Assembly: GCA_021795795.1 (NCBI GenBank)
Contig: JAJYPA010000010.1
Coordinates: forward strand, 1-58,928
Source: Pseudomonadota bacterium
Lineage (GTDB): Bacteria; Pseudomonadota; Gammaproteobacteria; Halothiobacillales; Halothiobacillaceae
Reading direction: 5' to 3'
DNA length: 58,928 bases
The notes beneath the pieces were generated by a model. That model saw only the letters and a program-made list of their open reading frames with translations, was not told the origin of the DNA and searched no databases. This document shows positions 40,641 through 48,236 of this stretch, in pieces. The translations under genes were made by a program, and so were the position numbers. Each line of letters begins with the position of its first letter. The stretch's first letter is position 1.

Positions 40641-42088
40641 AGATTTTCCTGGTTCGCCGTCCCCTGCATGATACCGTTTCCGATATCATGACTTACGATG
40701 GACTCCCCAGGCGTAGATTCGGACCGCACCGGCCCTATTGCTACTTCTTCTTTTTGCCGAAATATCCTGCAGCGTTTGCTCTCCTTGGGCTGATATCCGC
40801 CGGAAAGCAGCCACCGCACACCGCGCCGGGCGATGACGCGCCCCGCGTTGTGATCGGCATTGTCCTGATGCCCGCAGGCTTGGCAGACAAACCGGGATTG
40901 CGATACCCGGTTGTCAGGGTGGATGTGCCCGCACTCGGCACATTCCTGCGAGGTTTGATAAGGGTTGATCTTGATGCACAGCTTACCGGCCTTGACGGCC
41001 TTGTATTTGGTGAAAGTCACCGTCTTTCCCCAGGCGGCGGTGAGTATTTTCTTACTGAGACCCGCCTTTGCCGCCGCCCGATTTTTGGCCCATTTGCCGT
41101 TTTCGTCCTTTTTGGCACGGGGCTTCTTCGTCATCCCTTTGACGTTCAGGTCCTCGTACACCACCAGCAGAATTTCCGGATTATGCACAATGGTCCGACT
41201 GGTCTTATGGGCGAAGTCTTCGCGGACGTTTTTGCCATACTGATGGGATGTTGCAAGGCGTTTTTTGGTCTTCCGATAGTTCGCGCCGGTTGGGCGTTTT
41301 TCCTTGGCCGCCTGGGTGCGCTGTCGCGCCATCTGACGCTGATAGCGTTTAGTCTGGCGCACCTTCTTCTCCATGCGCTCTTTCTGGACGGGGTCGAAGT
41401 CGAAGGCTTCCCCATGATTGCCCGCCAGGGGGATCTCCACGCCCCGATCGCCGCCGAAGGTGCGTGCCAGCAATTCCTCTTCGGAAAACTTCCGCAGCCA
41501 TTCCACGGTGTCCGCCTCGTCAGGAACTTGGTTCACGTCCTCGTTGCTGAAGGACAGGAACCATTGCCCGGCTTCCACTCCGATACGAATCGAGTTGGGG
41601 ATGCGGTAATCCTTATGCGCTTGAAACAGAATGTCACCCACAGGGAATTTTTTGTTGCCTACCGTCAGCCGGTTTCCGAAAATTTCTCCGGTCTTTGTGT
41701 CCATCATGGGATGGAAGGCAAACAGTTCGGAAGTGAGCCAAACCGCCTGACGTCCGACTTTCTTTTTGAGCACCGGACGTCCGCCAAGCCCTTTGAAGTA
41801 TCGGGCATACGCCTGCCGCCAGCGCACCGCGCCATTGCGCAGCACCTGTGAGGGCACTTCCTTGAGCCAAGACGTGAGGTCTGGGTCGATGTACCGACTA
41901 TATTGCTGGTCTACGGGCGGGTAGATCCCGGTCAGGTCCAGCGCCTTTCGGGCAAACTTCCGATAGTACCGATCTTCCGTCACCTTGGCGTTATAGATGA
42001 ACCGCTGACACCCGATCCACCGCAACAGGATTTGCGCCTGCTCGGGGGTGGGATAACAGCGAAATCGGAAGCCGGTTTGCGTTTGCAT
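40604..42088 (-). CDS. tnpB: TnpB RNA-guided nuclease (element A)
   Basis: TnpB proteins cut DNA guided by an RNA made from the transposon end and are ancestors of Cas12. The 494-residue protein begins MQTQTGFRFRCYPTPEQAQ, typical of OrfB. RuvC residues are present: Asp near 214 (GGDRG), Glu near 312 (YEDLNV) and Asp near 412 (NADHNAG), with a zinc ribbon CAECG...CQACG between the last two. All look intact, so it could be active. The stop codon lies in the loop of a hairpin at the element end, where the omega-RNA is expected. Confidence 0.85.
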   Translation of the reverse strand: MQTQTGFRFRCYPTPEQAQILLRWIGCQRFIYNAKVTEDRYYRKFARKALDLTGIYPPVDQQYSRYIDPDLTSWLKEVPSQVLRNGAVRWRQAYARYFKGLGGRPVLKKKVGRQAVWLTSELFAFHPMMDTKTGEIFGNRLTVGNKKFPVGDILFQAHKDYRIPNSIRIGVEAGQWFLSFSNEDVNQVPDEADTVEWLRKFSEEELLARTFGGDRGVEIPLAGNHGEAFDFDPVQKERMEKKVRQTKRYQRQMARQRTQAAKEKRPTGANYRKTKKRLATSHQYGKNVREDFAHKTSRTIVHNPEILLVVYEDLNVKGMTKKPRAKKDENGKWAKNRAAAKAGLSKKILTAAWGKTVTFTKYKAVKAGKLCIKINPYQTSQECAECGHIHPDNRVSQSRFVCQACGHQDNADHNAGRVIARRGVRWLLSGGYQPKESKRCRIFRQKEEVAIGPVRSESTPGESIVSHDIGNGIMQGTANQENLFVRRETPATTV

Positions 42089-42120
42089 GGTCTTATGCTA
42101 CTCTTGGCCACATGGATAAT

Positions 42121-42134
42121 CAATATACTAGCTG
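42121..42134 (+). promoter_or_regulatory. Copy of the element-wide motif (CAATATACTAGCTG)
   Basis: Identical over 14 bases to the copy at 44852. It lies 120 bases before the next plus-strand gene and 33 bases upstream of tnpB on the other strand, so it could serve either. Confidence 0.5.
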
Positions 42135-42254
42135 TTTGTGGCGGCACGCTGGAGACCACGCGACGGTGTGTAGAAAGCCAAGGAATAAAGGAAAAACCGT
42201 GCAAGAACCAACAGCCCGCTTGACCCCCTCCTGGCCTACGACCCAGTAGGGGGA

Positions 42255-42758
42255 ATGCGCGGGGGAATGTTCAGCCCTGGTGACCTGGCCGGCCTGCTCA
42301 CGATCATTTGGGTTCTGGTGCTCCGTCTGTTTCGCCGGAACATCGTGGCCCTCTGGATGGTGGCTCTGCCGGGTGTGATCCTGCATGAGCTGGCGCACTG
42401 GACCATCGCGTTTGTCACCATCGGTCGCCCTGGTTTCCCCCGCTTCCTACCTAAGAGGATGGGCAATGCCTGGGCCCTGGGTCGCGTGCCCATCCATCAT
42501 CCCCGCTGGTACAATGGCGGGCTGATCGGCCTGGCGCCGCTGTTGTTGATCCCATTGGCGGGATTGGTGCTCCATGATGGAATTCCGGATACATTCCACT
42601 GGGGCGCTGCCTGGAAGTTTGCGGTGGTCCCGTTTATCGCGGCGGAATGCCTGCTAGAATGTCTGCCGTCGCCGGCGGACTGGAGACTGGCGCGGATGTC
42701 GGCGATTCCGCTGCTGTTGTTGGGGTTGGCTGGATTTTTGTGGTGGAAGGCGCACTAA
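42255..42758 (+). CDS. Membrane HExxH metalloprotease-like protein
   Basis: A 167-residue membrane protein with a zinc-binding HELAH motif (about residue 45) at the end of a hydrophobic helix and three or four further helices. The arrangement suggests an M50-like intramembrane protease, though the second NPDG-type motif is not obvious. Start ATG 42255 or 42267; both have purine-rich sites. It is followed without gap by a structured repeat. Confidence 0.55.
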   Translation: MRGGMFSPGDLAGLLTIIWVLVLRLFRRNIVALWMVALPGVILHELAHWTIAFVTIGRPGFPRFLPKRMGNAWALGRVPIHHPRWYNGGLIGLAPLLLIPLAGLVLHDGIPDTFHWGAAWKFAVVPFIAAECLLECLPSPADWRLARMSAIPLLLLGLAGFLWWKAH

Positions 42759-42829
42759 AAATCGCCAGCCGGACCATCCTGAGATTTTAGGATGCCCCGG
42801 CTATCACGGATAAGTCGGCCTGATGCCGG
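42757..42829 (+). repeat. Structured 73-base repeat, copy A
   Basis: About 80 percent identical to copy B at 43338. Contains CATCC/GGATG and CCGGC/GTCGG stems. Several differences between the copies keep the stems paired (GGATG versus GGGTG; GTCGG versus GCCGG), suggesting the RNA or DNA hairpins matter. It starts at the stop of the preceding gene and runs into the start of the next. Confidence 0.6.
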
Positions 42830-43281
42830 ACAGGATACGAATCATGGAAGAACGGGATTTGGCTGGTATTCCTAAAAAATATGGGCTTCCGCCTGTCTCG
42901 TATAGTACGAAGCTCAAGCCCGGGGACGGCACCTTTGACTGGACAACAGGGAAGATCCTTATCTCGGAATCGTTGCGTTTTGCGAGCGAGCCGGAGGTGT
43001 TGCGTGTGGCCTTTCGTGAGGCCGGCCATTTTCATACGCGCTCGTATGCGCGAGAGAAATTGCCAGTGCATGCGGCGATGGGTTGTTTCGCGCTTTTGGT
43101 TCTTTGTGTTGCGGTATCGGACGTACGAGCCCTCATCCCGAGCTATGTTCCATTTTTTGGCTTGGCGTTGCTGATTTTTGCCGCAGATAATGGGCGGAGG
43201 CTTGGCGAACAGGCGGCGGATCGCTGGGCTATGCAGCATTGGCCAGACGCCCTTTTGAAACATGGCGAAGCGTATTTCTGA
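42823..43281 (+). CDS. M48-like membrane protein with altered zinc motif
   Basis: A 152-residue protein with an M48 peptidase layout: a helix with REAGH where HExxH is expected (about residue 67), two hydrophobic helices (about 83-100 and 108-125) and then EQAADRWA, like the third zinc ligand Glu and conserved Asp. The first His of the zinc site is Arg, so catalysis is doubtful; it may be a pseudoenzyme or have shifted ligands. It is flanked by the two structured repeats. Confidence 0.5.
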   Translation: MPDRIRIMEERDLAGIPKKYGLPPVSYSTKLKPGDGTFDWTTGKILISESLRFASEPEVLRVAFREAGHFHTRSYAREKLPVHAAMGCFALLVLCVAVSDVRALIPSYVPFFGLALLIFAADNGRRLGEQAADRWAMQHWPDALLKHGEAYF

Positions 43282-43337
43282 TATTTTTTGGGAAGCCCGG
43301 CGATGCGGGATCATAGCGGTTCCTGAAAGATGGCGAG

Positions 43338-43410
43338 AAAATCGCCAGCCGGACCATCCAGAGATTTTGGGTGTCCCGGCCATCACGGATAAGCCGGACC
43401 AATCGGGTGG
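43338..43410 (+). repeat. Structured 73-base repeat, copy B
   Basis: Partner of copy A. Begins AAAATCGCCAGCCGGACCA and contains CATCC/GGGTG and a perfect CCGGC/GCCGG stem around CATCACGGATAA. It lies 56 bases after the M48-like gene stop. No gene follows on the plus strand for more than 1 kb. Confidence 0.6.
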
Positions 43411-43740
43411 ACAAAAAATGGGCAGCCGGTGAGCAAAGTCGCCGCCCGGAATAGCCGTAACGCCACCGGGAACAGCCGGACAGGATGCCGGTACCACCGG
43501 ATTACGGAAACCCCGAGCGGCAGGGATATCCATCAATGCCTGTTCCCCCGCCCGGCGAAATGTTTCGGATGCGCCGAAAATTGCCGGGGCGATGAACGGA
43601 GCAGTGCGATCAGGGAAAGCCGGATGTGACCGGGAGGGCGGGGTGGCGGAAGGCGGATGGTCCGAATCCAAGTCCGGGGAAATCAGGAGCAGTAAACGCA
43701 GACACAACGACCGTGCCGAGAAAAGGGAGCCGAAGGCGAC
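43411..43740. other. GC-rich stretch without a supported gene
   Basis: About 330 bases rich in CCGG and GCCGG words, including GCCGGACAGGATGCCGG near 43471, which recalls sequence at the end of repeat copy A. Only short, low-quality frames are seen, and none has a ribosome site that convinces. It may be part of a structured or origin-like region with the hairpins that follow. Confidence 0.4.
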
Positions 43741-43880
43741 CGCACGTTCCCGGACGTGCGCTGTACGCTCGCAGAGCGTGATCCGGCCCGAAGGGCCTGA
43801 AATGCCCCGTAGGGGCTGATGTGGGGCCCGGAGCGTAGCGAAGGAGCCTGAATGCCCCGGAACGAAGAGAAGGGGCTTTT
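43741..43880 (+). other. Cluster of perfect short hairpins
   Basis: Four perfect hairpins follow each other: CGCACGT/ACGTGCG (43741-43760), ACGCTC-GCA-GAGCGT (43765-43779), GGCCC-GAA-GGGCC (43785-43797) and GCCCC-GTA-GGGGC (43804-43816). A fifth, GCCCC...GGGGC followed by TTTT (43854-43880), looks like a terminator. No gene covers them. A transfer origin, a multi-hairpin RNA or stacked terminators are possible. Confidence 0.5.
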
Positions 43881-43978
43881 AGAGCTAAAATCCAGCACCG
43901 GATGGTCCTGCGCGGCGCATGCTATGGGCAGTGCTGATAGCATGCTGTGTGCAGCGTGGATTGCTGATGCGGGCAAAG

Positions 43979-44008
43979 AAAAACCCCAGGTCCGAAGACT
44001 TGGGGTTG
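43979..44008 (-). terminator. Rho-independent terminator of the 44020-44691 gene
   Basis: On the minus strand AACCCCAAGTC pairs with GACCTGGGGTT around a TTCG loop, with one bulge, followed by TTTTTCTTT. It lies just downstream of the gene stop. Confidence 0.85.
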
Positions 44009-44019
44009 GGGGGGATCAG

Positions 44020-44691
44020 TTAGGCGGCAGAGGATTCTGCAGCCTGTTCAGCCGGAAACAGATCGCTGAGCTTCTGCGCGAGCGCGTAGAAATATTCTTC
44101 CTTGGCGCTAGCTTTGACAGCATTGATGGCTTTCTTGTCCTTCACACCGGCAGCAACCAGCGCATCAGACGCGGTGGTCGCGGCCTGAGCAGCGAGTTGG
44201 AAGTGCGGCTTGGTGGCCTTTACCTCCTCACCGTTGATCTTCACGGAGGCGACGTGGTTCACGAAGGTGCGACCATCGCGCTCCACCACATCGGGAAAGC
44301 AGGTGATGGTCACCTCGGCACCGATACCATGAATGGCAACGGCAGCACCCAGTTTGGGCAGGAGGCGTTCGCAGAACTCGGTCCCGATGTCGAGGGACAG
44401 AATCGGAGATGCACGGTCATTCCCGAGAGCAATGCGGACCTTACGGTACACGTTGCCTTCACCGTCCTTGGTTTCCGTGGTGGAGACCTTGGTGATCGGG
44501 CCCGTCAGTTTGTACTGAACGGGAACATTTGCGGCCTTTAGGGTGGAGCGTGCGATTTTGCAGCGCTCTTCTGAATAACCCTTCTTCCATTCATCGGCTC
44601 CGATGGCGCCTTTTGCAGCCGTGAGTGCGGCATTGGTGGCGGCGTCGTTGACCAAAATAAAGCCTGATACGATCGTGTTATGCTGTAACAT
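44020..44691 (-). CDS. Hypothetical backbone protein
   Basis: A 223-residue soluble protein preceded by AAAGGAG and followed by a clear terminator, so a real, separately transcribed gene. Central beta-rich segment (KLTGPITKVSTTETKDGEGN, KVRIALGN, AVAIHGIGAEVTITCFP) and an Ala-rich helical C-terminus. An OB-fold or single-strand-binding role could be imagined from the strand pattern, but no family is recognised. Confidence 0.65.
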   Translation of the reverse strand: MLQHNTIVSGFILVNDAATNAALTAAKGAIGADEWKKGYSEERCKIARSTLKAANVPVQYKLTGPITKVSTTETKDGEGNVYRKVRIALGNDRASPILSLDIGTEFCERLLPKLGAAVAIHGIGAEVTITCFPDVVERDGRTFVNHVASVKINGEEVKATKPHFQLAAQAATTASDALVAAGVKDKKAINAVKASAKEEYFYALAQKLSDLFPAEQAAESSAA

Positions 44692-44851
44692 GGCACATCT
44701 CCTTTCAAAAATGGGCTGGATGCCCGGTAATTTCCAGGGAGGAGTACCAGACAGTTTTCCGATCACGCGGATGGACAGGTTTCCGCCTATGCTGGCCCAT
44801 AGTGGGGAATCTCTTGCATGGAATCTCGGCCCCGTGTATAAGGTAAGCATT

Positions 44852-44865
44852 CAATATACTAGCTG
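44852..44865 (+). promoter_or_regulatory. Copy of the element-wide motif (CAATATACTAGCTG)
   Basis: Lies immediately before the ATG of the lytic transglycosylase (44867). If TATACT is the -10 box, the message would start at or next to the ATG, giving a leaderless transcript. Confidence 0.55.
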
Positions 44866-44866
44866 A

Positions 44867-45358
44867 ATGTCGAGGCTGCGCGTGTTCTTACCCCCGGGAT
44901 CCTTCCATGGCGTACCAGCCGCATGTATTGAGCGCGCATCGTCAACCTACGGTGTGCCATATCAGGACATCATCGCGCTGATGAAGAACGAGGGAGGGCG
45001 GCCGGGGACTGCGGTGCTCGATTCGAACGGGACCACCGATCTGGGACCGCTCCAGGTAAACACCTGCCATCTGCCATTCCTTTCAAGGTATGGGTATCAT
45101 TACCGGACATTGCAGCGCAATGGATGTGCAAACGTCATGGCTGGTACTTGGGTTTTTGCGCGCTGCCTGGCCCAGACGGGGAATTTGCTTGCTGCGGCAG
45201 CATGCTATAATGCGGGGCGTGGGAATATGCAAGCAGCCTGGCGGACGGGGTATGTGCAACGGTTCGCAGAGCATTTGGGTATTGTGATCGGGGCAGAAGC
45301 GAAGCGTCAAAAACCAAAGAATCCATGGGTTGATGCTTCATTGATCGTTGAAAAGTGA
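44867..45358 (+). CDS. Conjugation-associated lytic transglycosylase (VirB1/IagB-like)
   Basis: These enzymes cut peptidoglycan to let the transfer apparatus through the wall. The 163-residue protein has the SLT fold signature: ALMKNEGGRPGTAVLDSNGTTDLGPLQVN with the catalytic Glu (about residue 44), then AAACYNAGRGN. No clear signal peptide at the annotated start, which is unusual and may mean the true start or export route differs. It opens the transfer gene block. Confidence 0.8.
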   Translation: MSRLRVFLPPGSFHGVPAACIERASSTYGVPYQDIIALMKNEGGRPGTAVLDSNGTTDLGPLQVNTCHLPFLSRYGYHYRTLQRNGCANVMAGTWVFARCLAQTGNLLAAAACYNAGRGNMQAAWRTGYVQRFAEHLGIVIGAEAKRQKPKNPWVDASLIVEK

Positions 45359-45359
45359 T

Positions 45360-45488
45360 GTGTGCCGCCAGGTGCGCGGTTGGGAAGAGAACTAGCCGTG
45401 GGTTGTCGCCGGCGAGATGATTTGCCGCCAGGTGCGCGGTTGGAAAGGGAAAAGGTAAATATGTGCCGTCATACGCACGGCTGAGAAT
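45360..45488 (+). CRISPR. CRISPR-like mini-array, two repeats plus one diverged repeat
   Basis: Repeats of the same 28-base type as at 34271 start at 45360 and 45420, with a 32-base spacer between. A third, at 45461, follows only 13 bases after the second. In it the stem has changed on both sides, from GCCGC/GCGGC to GCCGT/ACGGC, keeping pairing. It sits between the transglycosylase stop and traF. No cas genes are near. Confidence 0.6.
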
Positions 45489-45500
45489 TGTAAAAACGAA

Positions 45501-45511
45501 TTAATATACTA
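45501..45511 (+). promoter_or_regulatory. Copy of the element-wide AATATACTA motif upstream of the traF-like gene
   Basis: TTAATATACTA lies 24 bases before the TTG start of the TraF-like gene, a distance that suits TATACT as a -10 box. The repeat end at 45488 is just upstream. Confidence 0.5.
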
Positions 45512-45534
45512 CCGTTGATACTGCGGAGAAGCTG

Positions 45535-46545
45535 TTGGAAATCAGCAAGACACATGGTCTCAGGAGAATCACCAAGGCCGCCGCGATGGCGGGCCTTGCA
45601 TGCCTGTGCCTGTCATCCTACATGCCCGGTGCCGCTCACGCGGATGTACTTGATGGAGATCAGCGCGGATGGATGTGGTATCAATTGCCTCCACCTCCAC
45701 CGCCCAAGCCGCTGCCACCGCCCAGGCCCGTGGTGCAGGCACCGCCAAAGCCTGCGCCGGTGAAAAAAGTCGCGCCCAAACCGGCCGCTCCGAAGGTCTT
45801 TTCGGTCCAATGGATCAAACACGCATTGCCGAAATGGCGGGATCGTGCGATTAACGATCCAAGCACAAAAAATGTGACGCAATATTTGGCGCTGCAAAAA
45901 GTTATGTTTGACAAGGCCCAAAATTTCGCGGAAAAGTTCGTCCAGGTGTCAAACACGAATCCCGTGCTTAATTATTCCGCGATTATTCCGCGATCCGGTT
46001 CAGGAAATACCGATTTCCAGTCCTACCTGGAGCAGAATAAAATGCGCGCGCTGCGCTATCTCTCGCATCGTGTCGGAATGTGGGTATTCGTAAAGCATGG
46101 TTGCCCATTTTGCGACATGCAAATTACTCAATATTCCAACATGAATCAAATGGTCCATTTCGCCACCGACTACATCGACGTGAACAATGGGCCGATTACT
46201 GGTCTGCCACAGAATGCAGTGCTCGTGCAGGACCACGGACAGGCCAAAGCGCTGCATTTAGTAGAGACTCCGACTATCATCATGATTTATCCTCCCGACA
46301 ACTTCGCGATCGTGTCGCAGGGTTATCAGGTAATGGGAAATCTGGAAGATAACATTTTGGCGGATGCAGAATACCTGCACCTTTTGCCGAAAAAGCTCAC
46401 GGAATGGACCGGGGCCAATGCCTATGAGCGCGGCGTACTAACTACGGCGCAAATGAAACAGGCGCAGAATCAGAAAAACGCGAACCCACAGACGATTACG
46501 CAGTACATCGAAAACGCTACGGCATCCAGAATATCTAATTGGTGA
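45535..46545 (+). CDS. traF: F-type conjugation protein TraF-like (thioredoxin fold)
   Basis: TraF proteins act in the periplasm in assembling the F-type mating channel and pilus. The 336-residue protein has an N-terminal signal (AGLACLCLSSYMPGAAHA), a GWMWYQL segment followed by a Pro-rich linker, as TraF has, and a thioredoxin-like domain with CPFC (about residue 193). The start is TTG 45535 after CGGAGA. Its stop region overlaps the upstream extension of traH. Dsb proteins encoded at 2287-3846 may serve it. Confidence 0.85.
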   Translation: MEISKTHGLRRITKAAAMAGLACLCLSSYMPGAAHADVLDGDQRGWMWYQLPPPPPPKPLPPPRPVVQAPPKPAPVKKVAPKPAAPKVFSVQWIKHALPKWRDRAINDPSTKNVTQYLALQKVMFDKAQNFAEKFVQVSNTNPVLNYSAIIPRSGSGNTDFQSYLEQNKMRALRYLSHRVGMWVFVKHGCPFCDMQITQYSNMNQMVHFATDYIDVNNGPITGLPQNAVLVQDHGQAKALHLVETPTIIMIYPPDNFAIVSQGYQVMGNLEDNILADAEYLHLLPKKLTEWTGANAYERGVLTTAQMKQAQNQKNANPQTITQYIENATASRISNW

Positions 46546-46556
46546 GGGATTCCATC

Positions 46557-48236
46557 ATGCAACAAGCCCATCCAGAGCTAAAGAAAATCACCAAAGGCGT
46601 ACTAATTGCTACGCTGACCTCCGTGCTCACTTCCGGCTTTCTGAATGCCGAAAGCCAGGCCCTGGGCATGCAGAACTTCGTGAACCAGATGTTTATCGCA
46701 AGTAGCGGCGCGACCGCCGCCGGATCCGGCAACGGCGTGACGTATTCGGGCGGATATTTTGAAGCGCGGACGCCGCTCTCCGGCGCCAATGTCATTGCGT
46801 TTACTCCACCGGACATTTCGGCTGGATGCGGCGGTATCAATCTGTTCTTCGGATCTTTTCACTTTATTAACGGCCAGGAATTTATGGCGCTATTGCGGGA
46901 AATTGGTCAGCAGGCCCTGGGATACGCCTTCCAGTTGGCTATCGACGCCATGTGTCATCAGTGCGGCGCTCTGCTTTCGATGATCGAAAAAGATATTCAG
47001 GATATGAATAATGCCCTGAAGAATACATGCCAATTAGCTAAGGGGATTTTCACCGGGGCTGATCTGGGCAATCTTGCGCAGGTGGTGAATACCAGCAGAA
47101 ATTTGATGTCATCCGCCGTTGGTGACGTGTCCGACTTTTTTAAGGGCACGGAGCCGGCGATGGCATCGACCGTCACTAGCGATGAAAACAGCATATCTAC
47201 GAATTGGACGGAACTGATGACTTCGGTGGGGCTCAACGGGCAAGCAGCCAAGACCTCTGTGCCGGAAACAACGCCACAAGCGTATAGTTTGCCCCAATAC
47301 AATATGTTCTGGAAAGCGATTAATGCTGCGGACACTCAGAACATGCTGACCGGATTGAGTGATGCGAACACCATAGCCAGTGTGCCGGAAGCGGTGAGTA
47401 CGACCAACTCGAATATTTGCGCGACGACCACGGAAACCACCAACGCTTGCACCAAGGAAATTCTCATGAGCCTGGTCGGGACACTGATCATCCTGCCGGG
47501 GGAATCAACCAACAGCATCAATGCGAGCGGCGCCGCCACACAAAGCCCAACCAACAATACAGCCACCGGGAACATCAATGGCGACGGTTTGACCGCAACT
47601 GCGTCGCTGTATCTGCCGGAACTTGTGAACGGAACACCAAATGCTCCCGTTTGGCAATGCACCTACCGTAATATCGGCGGAACGCATTACCAGACTTTCG
47701 GCCCGGTCACGGGATGTATAGGCCCGCTGGGTAAGACTACCCTGGGGAGTATGGGGTATGTCGGGATAAAAACCGCTGTGCGCGGATATCTGCTGGGTGG
47801 GTACGTGGGCGGAGTCTATCACAATGGATTGGTCAACGATCTAAACGCGGGGATCACGCCCAGCGCGGCTACTCAGGATTTCGAACAGGGACTGCCGTAC
47901 GGCACCGCCACCATCCTGCAGGACGCGGAAACCGGCAACCAAAACGATCCTGGTATGGGTTTGCTGGCACAAATCGCGAAACTATTGGAGCCTTATATCG
48001 TCGATGAATACGCCGTGAAATTCGGAGACGCGGCGATGGAGGCGGTCAGTGTGTATAGCGGACAACATCACATCATTGTGCCACCAGATTACGCATCAAA
48101 CGTAGCGGCGCTGAACGCGCAAATACAGACCTACGAGACAAAAGAGTCGCTGAATGACAAAAACGTACGCCTGGCAGAAGAGTTGGTGCAAAGCGCCAAG
48201 GCACGGACCGCCAATGCGAGCGGGGGGAAGGTCTGA
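46557..48236 (+). CDS. traH: F-type conjugation protein TraH-like
   Basis: TraH is a periplasmic or outer-membrane part of F-type mating-pair formation. The 559-residue protein has a signal peptide, the family block ISAGCGGINLFFGSFHFINGQEF (about residue 85), and GYAFQLAIDAMCHQC. The C-terminal 50 residues form a helix rich in Glu and Ala. ATG 46557 is chosen (GAGGGA seven bases before); a TTG six codons earlier is possible. It overlaps traG by one base. Confidence 0.88.
   Translation: MQQAHPELKKITKGVLIATLTSVLTSGFLNAESQALGMQNFVNQMFIASSGATAAGSGNGVTYSGGYFEARTPLSGANVIAFTPPDISAGCGGINLFFGSFHFINGQEFMALLREIGQQALGYAFQLAIDAMCHQCGALLSMIEKDIQDMNNALKNTCQLAKGIFTGADLGNLAQVVNTSRNLMSSAVGDVSDFFKGTEPAMASTVTSDENSISTNWTELMTSVGLNGQAAKTSVPETTPQAYSLPQYNMFWKAINAADTQNMLTGLSDANTIASVPEAVSTTNSNICATTTETTNACTKEILMSLVGTLIILPGESTNSINASGAATQSPTNNTATGNINGDGLTATASLYLPELVNGTPNAPVWQCTYRNIGGTHYQTFGPVTGCIGPLGKTTLGSMGYVGIKTAVRGYLLGGYVGGVYHNGLVNDLNAGITPSAATQDFEQGLPYGTATILQDAETGNQNDPGMGLLAQIAKLLEPYIVDEYAVKFGDAAMEAVSVYSGQHHIIVPPDYASNVAALNAQIQTYETKESLNDKNVRLAEELVQSAKARTANASGGKV

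Larger units (their letters stand above)
40580..42115 (-). mobile_element. IS200/IS605-type element A (TnpB only); left boundary uncertain
   Basis: A solitary tnpB with no tnpA, as in IS1341-type elements. The right end (lower coordinates) holds hairpins, including AACCG/CGGTT, and ends near GTTCAT at about 40580 on the minus strand. The other boundary, upstream of the tnpB start, is only estimated, as no duplication or interrupted gene marks it. It needs transposase help from elsewhere to move. Confidence 0.6.

Noticed and set aside
40688..41851. Plus-strand open frame of 387 codons opposite the element A tnpB
   Set aside because: Antisense shadow; the RuvC motifs on the minus strand are complete.
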